A DNA stretch of 64,000 nucleotides. Source: Gammaproteobacteria bacterium (GTDB taxonomy: Bacteria; Pseudomonadota; Gammaproteobacteria; Pseudomonadales; Halieaceae). The position numbers and the translations under genes are program-made. The stretch lies in contig JAUIEP010000009.1 in assembly GCA_030428835.1 (NCBI GenBank), positions 1-64,000 of the forward strand, written 5' to 3'. This document shows, in pieces, positions 56,697 to 64,000 of the stretch; position 1 is the stretch's first letter, and each line of letters begins with the position of its first letter. The notes beneath the pieces are model-generated. The model was not told where the DNA came from and ran no database searches. It worked only from the letters and a program-made list of their open reading frames with translations.

Positions 56697-57653
56697 TCAG
56701 GTAATCAGGTTCACCGCCTCGACCTTGTCCGGCGAGAGGCGCTCAAATGACTCACCCGGTTGTTCGGGTGGGCCGAACTCACACGCGTTGCAGATCGGCA
56801 TACTGGCGCGATCGGTCTCGAGTCTGCGGATGAAGGCCTTGCGCTCCTCGGAGGCAAACAGTTCGGTGACAGTCTGTGTCTTCAGGTCGCCCAGCACAGC
56901 GGCGCGCGGATGCGCGCAACAGGGCACCACGGTGCCGAATGCGTCCACGTACAGCAGGTTTACCTCGCCATGGTAGCGCTCACTGAAACGGTGCGATGGC
57001 GCGACAAATGTGCACAGGTCGGCAGGGGCCACCACCGCCCTGCCCGTCATGTTCTCACTGGCTTCGGGCAGCACTTTCCAGTCGCGAAATTCCGGTTCCC
57101 AGCCGCGCGGGAGCAGGATGTCGTTCCAGCGCTGAATGGCGTCCTGGTCGTCGATAATCGTGCGGGTGATCAGGCGCAGTTCGGGAGAACAGCGATTGCG
57201 AATCTCGGCGGCACGCTCGAGGAACTCGATCAGCTTACCCCACTTACTGGGGGGCCGGAGCCGCTCGTAGTCCGCCGGTGTGCCGTCGCCATCGCAGCTC
57301 ACCACGAGTTGGGTCAGCACGCCCAGCGAGAGTGCGGACTCGAAATCGTCCCAGTTGCAGTACTGCGCGTTGGTGGATATCTCGACGATCTCAGGCGTCC
57401 AAGGTTGCTCGGCGATTACCCGGAAAATGCCGGTCAGGTCCTCATGCAACAGCGGCTCGCCAAAATTGAAGAGCCGCATAAGCTGCACATACTCCACATC
57501 CACATTGCGCAGGCAACGGCGAAAATCCTCGACCTCGATGCGCCGCACCTTTTCCAACAACGTGGAATTGGGACAGCCGACGCAGCGCAGCTGGCAGCCG
57601 TGCACAATATCCATCTGGAAGGTATGGAGGCTCCTGGCCCTTGTTTCAAACAT
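56697..57653 (-). CDS. Radical SAM protein with SPASM-like domain
   Basis: 318 residues. CxxxCxxC cluster motif at C20, C24 and C27 (HGCQLRCVGC) in a radical SAM core. A C-terminal SPASM-like region follows, with cysteines in VPCCAHPR and ICNACEFG. The TxNxxxC-like strand STNAQY is present. Such enzymes modify sugars or peptides by hydrogen-atom abstraction. A peptide substrate was not found next to it. Possibly an epimerase or dehydrogenase for a glycan in this pathway (inference). Confidence 0.85.
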   Translation of the reverse strand: MFETRARSLHTFQMDIVHGCQLRCVGCPNSTLLEKVRRIEVEDFRRCLRNVDVEYVQLMRLFNFGEPLLHEDLTGIFRVIAEQPWTPEIVEISTNAQYCNWDDFESALSLGVLTQLVVSCDGDGTPADYERLRPPSKWGKLIEFLERAAEIRNRCSPELRLITRTIIDDQDAIQRWNDILLPRGWEPEFRDWKVLPEASENMTGRAVVAPADLCTFVAPSHRFSERYHGEVNLLYVDAFGTVVPCCAHPRAAVLGDLKTQTVTELFASEERKAFIRRLETDRASMPICNACEFGPPEQPGESFERLSPDKVEAVNLIT

Positions 57654-57704
57654 GGTACGTGGTCATCAAATCCGGTGGGGCGACAGAGAGAGTGCGACTA
57701 TACA

Positions 57705-59102
57705 CTATCGGGCCGGCTTCCTGAGCCTGAGCGTGACGTTGTCGTTCCAGGCCCAGGTGCGACTGACGTCCCAGAGTACGTCGGTACGCGCCTCCAGGCT
57801 CGCGAGCGCGGCTACCTGCCCGGCAGATACCTCCGCGAGGGATTCGCCGAGGTTCGCCAGGGATTTTTCAAGGCGCGTTAAGCGCGCCCTCGACGCCAGG
57901 CCCAGCAAGCCGAGCAGGCGATCCAGCGGGCCGTCCGCGGGAAATTCCTCCAGCGCGCTGACCGAGGCCGTGGGCCGGGTCACGGGCGGCGGGTCTTCAG
58001 CGAAAGACACCACGCGGTGGGGCTGGTCCTCGTAGCTTGAGTATTCCGGCAGGAAACCCGCCGCGGTGGCCATACCCATGACCAGTTCGGGGTGATAAAA
58101 GCGCACATGCTCCGGGTCCCGCCAGAAACCCAGCAACTGGGAACGAATCGATTCCGGGTCGGGAAACACGAGCACGAGAACGCCGCCCGGCTCCAACGCA
58201 TCCAGCGCCAGTTCGAGCAACTTTTGCACCCCCTCGACCGGCAGGTGCTCAATAAAGTGGGAACAGTGGATACCGTCATAGGTTTTGGCTGCGCCAAGAT
58301 GCTCCAGCGCATCCGCGGTCACAACCTGCAGTCCCATGCCCCTGGCGTACTCCGCTATCCGCGCGTCCCGCTCGACGCCCATCGCGGCAATGCCTTCGTC
58401 TGCAAGACAGGCCAGAAAGATACCCACGCCACAGGCAAGGTCCAGCACATTCGAACAACCCTCGAAATGCCGGACGCCGGGCCTCTGCATGCCCACGAGC
58501 AACGGGTGGTCGCGCTGGCAGAATTCGTAGACCGAGTAATCGTAACGGTACTCGGCTGCGGGCGCGTCCAGTAACCCCTGCAGGGGGCCATCGTTCGAAG
58601 GCGCGACTTCGATGCTCGTTGGGTCAAGCAGGGAAGGCGGCCAGAGATCGCGGGTCCGCTCGTCGGTGGCGAGCAGGCGGCTGCAACTGGAAAGAGCGGC
58701 CCGTAGCCACGCCGTGGTCGAGGCATCCAGCGCTTGGAGGGACTCCGCGGGAGGGCCCAGCCGCATCACTACAGGGATACCAAGAAGTGCCGCGACACGT
58801 GGCAGATCGACCGTACAGCCTTCGAAGCTGTCGACATAGAGCACGGCGGGACGCTCGCGGAGCACCGCCTGTGCGACAAAGTGGTTCAGCGCATGTTGGG
58901 AGAAGCCCCCGGAATAGCCACGCGTGGCGTCCAGAACCCGTATGACCTCGCCTCCCTCATGGGCCGAGCTCCGCCATGACGCCGCGCCATTGTCCTCGAG
59001 CGAAGGACCAAAGCAGTAGGACAGGTCGAATGCAGACATACCAGGAGGCAGCTCAACCTGCCTACCCTCTTGCCTCACCACCAGAACCTGCCGCGTCGCC
59101 AT
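57705..59102 (-). CDS. SAM-dependent methyltransferase with GT-B-like N-terminal domain
   Basis: 465 residues. The first 170 residues look like the N-terminal half of a GT-B fold (VIRVLDATRGYSGGF; PAVLYVDSFEGC; LGIPVVMRLG; SRLLATDERT) without the C-terminal nucleotide-binding half. The methyltransferase follows with motif I VLDLACGVGIFLA (219-231), motif II GVERDARIAEYARG, YDGIHCSHFIEHLP and GGVLVLVFPDP. C-terminal 90 residues form a helical segment. First gene of operon B. Confidence 0.8.
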   Translation of the reverse strand: MATRQVLVVRQEGRQVELPPGMSAFDLSYCFGPSLEDNGAASWRSSAHEGGEVIRVLDATRGYSGGFSQHALNHFVAQAVLRERPAVLYVDSFEGCTVDLPRVAALLGIPVVMRLGPPAESLQALDASTTAWLRAALSSCSRLLATDERTRDLWPPSLLDPTSIEVAPSNDGPLQGLLDAPAAEYRYDYSVYEFCQRDHPLLVGMQRPGVRHFEGCSNVLDLACGVGIFLACLADEGIAAMGVERDARIAEYARGMGLQVVTADALEHLGAAKTYDGIHCSHFIEHLPVEGVQKLLELALDALEPGGVLVLVFPDPESIRSQLLGFWRDPEHVRFYHPELVMGMATAAGFLPEYSSYEDQPHRVVSFAEDPPPVTRPTASVSALEEFPADGPLDRLLGLLGLASRARLTRLEKSLANLGESLAEVSAGQVAALASLEARTDVLWDVSRTWAWNDNVTLRLRKPAR

Positions 59103-59187
59103 AGGAAATCAAGCGCCGCCGGGGCGCGCATCCGTAAGTTTTTCGGGGTGAATGATACCCCAATGCCGGGGATTAATGGGTGGAAAG

Positions 59188-59211
59188 GACCCGCCTCGGC
59201 CGAGGCGGGTC
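59188..59211. terminator. Perfect 24-bp palindrome downstream of the PPIase gene
   Basis: The half-site GACCCGCCTCGG is followed directly by its reverse complement. On the minus strand it is followed by CTTTCC. Likely terminator of the PPIase gene, with a short pyrimidine tract and no long T run. Confidence 0.6.
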
Positions 59212-59275
59212 GTTGCCTCCAGTAAATGCGCAGTACCGGACTGCGCCGGGACAAACTCGCGCAAGCCCGGGTCTG

Positions 59276-60229
59276 CTAGGGCGCAATATCCTCTGGCGCC
59301 GGCTGGGCTTCCTCCGTGAAGTACTGCGCCTTGAGTTCATCCAGCAGTTCCACGTTGACGTGAAGCCCCCTGGCGGGTGCCTCCTCGCGTACTCGCGTCA
59401 TGACCGTCTTCTGGGCATCGATGCGGGCCTGCTGTTCAACCTGTTTCAGGATTCGCGGCTTGACCTCCTCGAAGGAGAGCTGCCTGGCTTCCTGCCGCTC
59501 GGTCAGGCGTATGATGTGAAAGCCGAAACGGGATTCAGTCAGGGGTGCTATCTCGCCGGGCTCGGTTAGCGCAAATGCTGCATCCTCAAAAGGTTTCACC
59601 ATACGCGCCCGACCGAAGAACCCAAGTTCCCCTCCCACCGACTTGCTGCCGGGGTCGTCGCTGTACTCGGCGACCAGGTCTTCAAAGTTCTCTCCAGCTT
59701 CGAGTTTTGCCAGCACAGACTCCGCAATGGCCTTCGCCTCCTCCGGGCTGCGCTCCTCAACAGAAATAAGTATGTGTGCCGCGCTGACCTGTTCCGGCCG
59801 CATGTACTTTTCCCTGGACGCCTTGTACTCGGCTTCAGCAAGGGCATCGAGGTCCACGTCCTTCAGGATTTTTTCCACCTCGAAATTTAACTGGCGCTCC
59901 ATGAGAAGACGTTCCCTGTGATTGCGGACTTCCCAGTCTATCCGGTCCATATCGATCGCTTCGTTATGCTCCGCGTCCGCTGCCAGGGAGCGAATCAGGT
60001 AGAAATTCTCGAATACCTGGGCAACGGCGCCATTGCGGCCAAGGGCTCGTTCCTTTCGCTCTCCCGTCAGGCCTTGTACTTCCAGTGAAAGGTCGAAGTC
60101 GCGAATCGTTACCGTAAAGTCGTTCGTAGACATCACCACGTCTTCCGGTGCCGCGGTCTCAGCGGCGAGAACAGGCGGGCCAAACATTATGATTGCAGTC
60201 GTTAGTAGGGCTACTAGGTTGCGGGTCAC
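59276..60229 (-). CDS. Parvulin-type peptidyl-prolyl isomerase, periplasmic
   Basis: 317 residues. Signal peptide (LVALLTTAIIMFGPPVLAAE), a SurA/PpiC-type N-terminal helical region (about 30-140), and one parvulin domain at about 147-245 (AAHILISVEERSPEEAK, DPGSKSVGGELGFFGRARMV, GFHIIRLTERQE). Assists folding of exported or outer-membrane proteins. The GTG start at 60229 follows AGGAGG by seven bases. Size and single parvulin domain fit PpiC/PrsA-like rather than SurA proper. Confidence 0.88.
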   Translation of the reverse strand: MTRNLVALLTTAIIMFGPPVLAAETAAPEDVVMSTNDFTVTIRDFDLSLEVQGLTGERKERALGRNGAVAQVFENFYLIRSLAADAEHNEAIDMDRIDWEVRNHRERLLMERQLNFEVEKILKDVDLDALAEAEYKASREKYMRPEQVSAAHILISVEERSPEEAKAIAESVLAKLEAGENFEDLVAEYSDDPGSKSVGGELGFFGRARMVKPFEDAAFALTEPGEIAPLTESRFGFHIIRLTERQEARQLSFEEVKPRILKQVEQQARIDAQKTVMTRVREEAPARGLHVNVELLDELKAQYFTEEAQPAPEDIAP

Positions 60230-60245
60230 TCAATATCCTCCTTAC

Positions 60246-60274
60246 AAAAAAAAACTCCCCGGAGTCCGGGGAGT
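60246..60274 (-). terminator. Terminator downstream of the TSP3-repeat gene
   Basis: ACTCCCCGG (60254-60262) pairs with CCGGGGAGT (60266-60274), 3-base loop, followed on the minus strand by a nine-T run (60254-60246 are all A on plus). Confidence 0.92.
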
Positions 60275-60294
60275 TTGATGGTACACCTACTGGT

Positions 60295-61218
60295 TTAGTT
60301 CCAGGTAGTCATCTCGCGATTGATGCGGCTCGACGACTGGTTTGGATCTACATGCTCGATATGCAGGAAGTAGGTCGTATTCCTCTGCAGCGGGCAGTCG
60401 AAGAAATCACCCGTGGTAGACGCTACCAGCTTGTAGGTACCGGCCTGATTCCTGACGCGGCACTGCCACTGCTGCTGATTCACGGTGGAATTCAGGTCAG
60501 TGGAGATCCAGGCGTTCACGAATGCAGGGGCGACGCCGACCGAGGTCCAGAAACTGAACTTCACTTCCTGGCTGGAATCGCTGGTTGTATCGAAGGTGGA
60601 GACCAGGGTCTTGCCTCTCGGCACCTCGATAGATACCTCGGTGCGCGCACCGGAGTGCCACTCGGCAAAGCTCACGTCATAGCCACACTCGATAGTAGCG
60701 GACGGTACGCAATCGCCGGGCTCTATGACAATCTCACAGCCATTTGAATCAACCGTGGCGTTCGCCTGCGTATTGGGACAGCTGTCGTTGCTATCGATCA
60801 CGCCATCGTCGTCCGAGTCCGGGCAACCGCCGATCGCATTCGGGCCACCGTGGGTATTCGGGCAGTTGTCAGCGGTATCGACTACGCCATCGTTGTCCGT
60901 GTCGGGGCAACCGTTGATCAGGTTGGCGCCGCCTGTGTACGGACAATTGTCATTCTTGTTAAGAACACCATCGCTGTCCTCGTCCCCATTGGGGTCCAGG
61001 CCGGGATCACTGGCCGGCTCAAGCACAATCTCTCCGTCTTGCAGTTCGATCATGACGGTGTTGGTACCAATATCGACCTGAAGGTCGGTAATAACGACGC
61101 CAGTGCCCACCACAGGTACACCGTTTACCTGTAACTGGAAAGCGCTCGCCGCGTTTGCTGAAAAACTGAACAGCCCCAGTAAAGCCATGAAAAAGATGGC
61201 TAATGTCCCCTGTTTCAT
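60295..61218 (-). CDS. Secreted thrombospondin-type-3-repeat protein
   Basis: 307 residues. Signal peptide (MKQGTLAIFFMALLGLFSFSANA), then about 45 residues, then three calcium-binding TSP3-like repeats (DPNGDEDSDGVLNKNDNCP, GCPDTDNDGVVDTADNCP, GCPDSDDDGVIDSNDSCP). The C-terminal 135 residues hold a beta-rich domain with cysteines. The start at 61218 (GAGGT upstream) is preferred over the ORF start at 61398. Probably a surface or extracellular adhesin-like protein. Next to the PPIase and secreted protein genes on the same strand, but with its own terminator. Confidence 0.82.
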   Translation of the reverse strand: MKQGTLAIFFMALLGLFSFSANAASAFQLQVNGVPVVGTGVVITDLQVDIGTNTVMIELQDGEIVLEPASDPGLDPNGDEDSDGVLNKNDNCPYTGGANLINGCPDTDNDGVVDTADNCPNTHGGPNAIGGCPDSDDDGVIDSNDSCPNTQANATVDSNGCEIVIEPGDCVPSATIECGYDVSFAEWHSGARTEVSIEVPRGKTLVSTFDTTSDSSQEVKFSFWTSVGVAPAFVNAWISTDLNSTVNQQQWQCRVRNQAGTYKLVASTTGDFFDCPLQRNTTYFLHIEHVDPNQSSSRINREMTTWN

Positions 61219-61441
61219 TGCAGTAACCTCTCTAAAAACTGAAAAAACAAACTCAAAGCCCGTCTTCTGCTTGTCTATACCCTGACTGGCCGGACATTTG
61301 TCGCAGCCATACATGAATACAACTTTATTGTATCGATGCGTTTTGGTTATACCAAGACCTTGAAGTGTGAAAATGACGCAAACTGCGACCGCGTTCACGC
61401 TCCTTTGACAAGACGACCTGGAACTGGTTCAAACATTTCAT

Positions 61442-61470
61442 AAAAAAAGGCGCCCTTGTTACAGGGCGCC
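61442..61470 (-). terminator. Terminator downstream of the secreted protein gene
   Basis: GGCGCCCT (61449-61456) with AGGGCGCC (61463-61470), 6-base loop, followed on the minus strand by seven Ts (61448-61442). Confidence 0.9.
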
Positions 61471-61492
61471 CTTTTGGTTAGAGCATCAACTC

Positions 61493-63100
61493 TTAAGGTG
61501 CAGGTACTGCAGAGCCGTCGTCCTCAACATCAACAGAGGTCTTGTGCTCGGTGCTGGAAGCGTAAGCTGCCAGTACACCTGCTACTACGTCGTTGGCATC
61601 GTCGTTGCGATAGCTGATGATCGCAGAACCGAGAACCGGCAGACCGTTGAAGATCACGAAGCGGTCCGGGTTGCCGATGTCGTCGAGCGAGATACCGTCC
61701 AACTCGTGACCGTTGCCTGACAGAGTCATCTCAGCCCAACCTGCGGTAACGCTGGCAGTCTGGTAACCGTAGAAGATGTCTGCGTTGGCGCGAGTCGCCG
61801 TGTTGTTCACGTCGTAAGCACCGCCCAGCTGTGCGCCGAAGCCCACAATGCTGACTTCAGTACAGATCTGCAGGCCAGGAGTTTCTTCGCCCGGCGGACG
61901 CGGAGAGAAGCCGCCCGGTACACGGGTTACCAACTCTTCACGGTCCCAGAACTGGATGCTGACCGGCTCACAGGCCTTCACGGGAGACAGGTCCCACGCG
62001 TCGGTGTAAGGCTGGTCGGGTGCACCCGGGCCGTTCACGTAGTCACGCTTCGTGGGCTGGGTGAGGATCCAGTCGGTGCGAGCACGCAGACCCACGTCAG
62101 CAACGAAGTCGTTGGAGATGGTGTCATGCATGATCAGTGAGCTAACCGCGTCGATGGAGCTGTCCATCAGGTAATCGGTAGCCGCGCCGTTCGTGAAGAT
62201 CGTGGACAGCGGGATACCATCCTGCAGAGAAGGCTGGGTGTTACCCGGCTGCTCGTGCAGTGCACCAGCGGGCGGGCTGCCAGCAAACTCTTCAATGGCG
62301 ATCGCGTCCAGGCCAGCCGCGGTGCCGTCAGCCACGTTCAGCAGAGTGCTGTAGCCGTAGAGGCCACCGCCCTGCCAGGTGCTGAACAGCTCGGAGCTGC
62401 CTGAAGTGCTGGTCCAGGCACCATCACGACCGTCGGTCGCAACAGTATCCCACGCGCGAATGAGCTTCTCACAGCCGTTGGGGACGCCGGCCGGGTTGTG
62501 CGTTGCAGCGTGGCCCTTGGCGTTGGCGTCGTCCGCGAGGTAGGCGTTGAGGTCAACAAAGTTTGCCGGAGGCAGCTCGCTGCCTTCAAGCTGGCCCATC
62601 TCGATGATTTCAACGTAGCCCTGGAGCGTACGGTCGATGCCGGTGTTGCTCACGGGGTCGTTGCGGTACAGGAAGTCTACGAACGGCTGCGTGCGGGTAA
62701 CGAGGCCGGTGTCAGGATCGGTCACGGTCGTACCGTCGAAACCGTTGTTCGGGCCACCCAGAGCGGGAACCGTACAAGAGTTGTCAACAGTTACGATACC
62801 AGCGCCGTCGCCGATGGGGATAATCGCAGCCGACCAGTGGTCACGCTTGGACAGGTAGAGGTTAAAGTCGAGCACTTCCTGAGAGTTTTCAGCTTCCAGG
62901 AAACGCACCTTGACTGCCTTCACGTCATCGGTGGTGTTAACCACGTGGATGAGCGTCTGGTTTCCGTTAGCGGCGGAATAGTAAGGGTAAATCAGAACCT
63001 CACCAGTGCCCCTTTCATTGATGTACATCTGGCCGAAAGCGCTCGATCCCCCGACAAGCAGAGCTGAGGCCACAGCGAGTGACATGGTTTGTTTTTTCAT
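61493..63100 (-). CDS. Large secreted protein of unknown function
   Basis: 535 residues. Signal peptide (MKKQTMSLAVASALLVGGSSAFGQ), mature start at MYINERGTGEVLIYPYYSAANGNQ. The N-terminal 100 residues (HVVNTTDDVKAVKVRFLEAENSQEVLDFNLYLS) look like a beta-sandwich shared with an uncharacterised family of exported proteins in proteobacteria. No lipobox, enzyme motif or membrane anchor. Strong ribosome binding site, an own promoter and an own terminator suggest a well-expressed monocistronic gene. Codon use is less GC-biased than the core genes. Confidence 0.75.
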   Translation of the reverse strand: MKKQTMSLAVASALLVGGSSAFGQMYINERGTGEVLIYPYYSAANGNQTLIHVVNTTDDVKAVKVRFLEAENSQEVLDFNLYLSKRDHWSAAIIPIGDGAGIVTVDNSCTVPALGGPNNGFDGTTVTDPDTGLVTRTQPFVDFLYRNDPVSNTGIDRTLQGYVEIIEMGQLEGSELPPANFVDLNAYLADDANAKGHAATHNPAGVPNGCEKLIRAWDTVATDGRDGAWTSTSGSSELFSTWQGGGLYGYSTLLNVADGTAAGLDAIAIEEFAGSPPAGALHEQPGNTQPSLQDGIPLSTIFTNGAATDYLMDSSIDAVSSLIMHDTISNDFVADVGLRARTDWILTQPTKRDYVNGPGAPDQPYTDAWDLSPVKACEPVSIQFWDREELVTRVPGGFSPRPPGEETPGLQICTEVSIVGFGAQLGGAYDVNNTATRANADIFYGYQTASVTAGWAEMTLSGNGHELDGISLDDIGNPDRFVIFNGLPVLGSAIISYRNDDANDVVAGVLAAYASSTEHKTSVDVEDDGSAVPAP

Positions 63101-63258
63101 GCGTAACTCCTAAGTGTTAACGGTCTAACAGGTTATTACTTAAAAACGGGCACTGAGGGCAAATCCCCATTGGCCTCCAATAGTCTCTTGCGGACAAGCG
63201 TCAGCAAGCGTTCCTAACACACAATCTGCCCGTTTAAAGTGAGCCGATCGACGCGTAC

Positions 63259-63288
63259 ATTATCACACAGTATTTCCGCGTACAACAA
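63259..63288 (-). promoter_or_regulatory. Promoter of the secreted protein gene
   Basis: On the minus strand TTGTTG (63288-63283), 18-bp spacer, GATAAT (63264-63259) with the upstream TG of an extended -10. It lies in the 305-bp gene-free stretch 63101-63405, about 160 bp before the start codon, so the 5' leader is long. The rest of the stretch shows no ORF that I can support. Confidence 0.55.
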
Positions 63289-63405
63289 GCAAATCACCTT
63301 GGATATTGTGAAATTTGCCTGCTATTGGTAAGCGGTAGCACTGGCGATCTATATGCTTGATTTTAGTGTTCTTTTGGACCCAGAAACGCTTTAAGCGCGG
63401 CTATC

Positions 63406-63792
63406 CTAGTACAGATACCAGCGACCGTCTACCTCTATCCACACCTCTTTCAGGGGATGCATATTTTCGACCCTTGGCTGGCTCAGTCTGAAGTGCACGA
63501 TGTAGGTCACTTTGCACCTCGACTCCTCGCAGACAACCTGGTCCACGGTCGCCGAAACCCAGTTGCGGATCCCGGCATAATCGTAGGCGTGATCCTTCCA
63601 GTCCTTCGCGACCCGCCGCGCGGGTGCCACGTACTCGAATGACCCCTTGAAGTCTCCCTTCATCAGGAGATCGAGCCGTTCCTGGGCACGCCTGGTCACG
63701 ATCTCCTCGGGCGTCCTGCCCCAGTCCAGGCTTGCACAACCAGCAAGAATGTATACACAAAGTAGGGCCAGAAGGGTCCTGATGGCGCTCAT
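63406..63792 (-). CDS. Small lipoprotein
   Basis: 128 residues. Signal peptide with lipobox LAGC (MSAIRTLLALLCVYILAGCASLDWG), followed by a small domain with Trp and Tyr conserved at the end (EVDGRWYLY). I recognise no named family. GGAGAA lies eight bases before the ATG. It is 85 bp after the secretin end and could be co-transcribed; a hairpin (63841-63857) lies between them. Confidence 0.7.
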   Translation of the reverse strand: MSAIRTLLALLCVYILAGCASLDWGRTPEEIVTRRAQERLDLLMKGDFKGSFEYVAPARRVAKDWKDHAYDYAGIRNWVSATVDQVVCEESRCKVTYIVHFRLSQPRVENMHPLKEVWIEVDGRWYLY

Positions 63793-63840
63793 TTCGGGTG
63801 TTCTCCTCAACCGATCAAGGTGTTATGGGCCCGACAATGA

Positions 63841-63857
63841 GGGGTTCGCGGAACCCC
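63841..63857. terminator. Hairpin between the secretin end and the lipoprotein gene
   Basis: GGGGTTC-GCG-GAACCCC stem; followed on the minus strand by CTCATTGTC, so no T-run. It may stabilise or attenuate rather than terminate. Confidence 0.35.
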
Positions 63858-63877
63858 GCCAGGCCCGTTGTCAGCGG

Positions 63878-64000
63878 CTATTTCGACAGGAACTGCAGGG
63901 ATTCGGGGTCGATCAGGTCGAATCCCCGCATCTTGCTGCGCATTTCGCGGCTGACCTCGCGCAGCTCCGACTCGCTGTAGATCACCCGGGGCGTGATCAC
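63878..64000 (-). CDS. gspD: Secretin C-terminus, probably GspD (runs off right edge)
   Basis: The last 40 codons of a minus-strand gene. VITPRVIYSESELREVSREM resembles the end of secretin-family barrels (the xxTPRVI strand and the S domain helix that follows) and it ends MRGFDLIDPESLQFLSK before TAG. Given the gspE-F-G-H genes on the same strand about 13 kb downstream, GspD is the best guess. A pilus-type secretin (PilQ-like) is less likely. Too short for certainty. Confidence 0.6.
   Translation of the reverse strand: MITPRVIYSESELREVSREMRSKMRGFDLIDPESLQFLSK

Overview
This 64 kb window is high-GC gammaproteobacterial chromosome. The left half keeps the Pseudomonas-like order bamD / pilS-pilR / minor pilins / ispH-fkpB-lspA-ileS-ribF-murJ. 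Frequent GTG and TTG starts, an accessory half rich in sulfotransferases and glycosyltransferases, and an FNR/Anr-type promoter would fit a marine lineage such as Halieaceae (OM60/NOR5) or relatives. The lineage is an inference from gene order and was not tested by any search.

Layout. (1) 0-31.4 kb, core genome: 5' end of an acetolactate synthase gene with a structured leader, a DUF4124 protein, clpB with a textbook sigma-32 promoter, pgeF-rluD, bamD, nadE, pilS-pilR, a minor-pilin operon without pilY1, ispH-fkpB-lspA-ileS-ribF-murJ, a NudF-like hydrolase, pyrB, sbcB, a class I fumarase, a coiled-coil membrane protein, a PuuD-like membrane domain, groES-groEL (CIRCE operator plus sigma-70 and sigma-32 promoters), fxsA and an alkyltransferase-like protein. 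(2) 31.4-47.2 kb, accessory glycan region A: three paralogous GT2-like glycosyltransferases with a DGA/DGAR motif, four phytanoyl-CoA-dioxygenase-family (PhyH) oxygenases, a methyltransferase, two sulfotransferase-like proteins, an AmpG-like MFS carrier and GT2/GT4 transferases. (3) 47.2-51.1 kb: type II secretion genes gspE-F-G-H. (4) 51.2-59.1 kb, glycan region B: a CmcI-like methyltransferase, two paralogous DxD glycosyltransferases, a GT2/GT4 fusion with an apparently dead GT2 half, a radical SAM/SPASM protein and a methyltransferase fused to a GT-B-like domain. (5) 59.2-64 kb, envelope and secretion: a parvulin-type PPIase, a thrombospondin-type-3-repeat protein, a large secreted protein, a small lipoprotein, and the C-terminus of a secretin (probably GspD) running off the right edge.

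How the genes work together. Regions A and B look like one machine for building and decorating a surface glycan or glycoconjugate (glycosyl transfer, sulfation, methylation, oxygenase tailoring), laid around secretion genes. The strongest unexpected signal is regulatory. A perfect TTGAT-N4-ATCAA box sits about 41.5 bp before the predicted start of the tandem PhyH pair. A degenerate version with the same geometry precedes the other two PhyH genes. Oxygen-dependent tailoring enzymes would then be under an oxygen-sensing FNR/Anr-family regulator. No tRNA, rRNA, CRISPR array, insertion sequence or phage gene was recognised.
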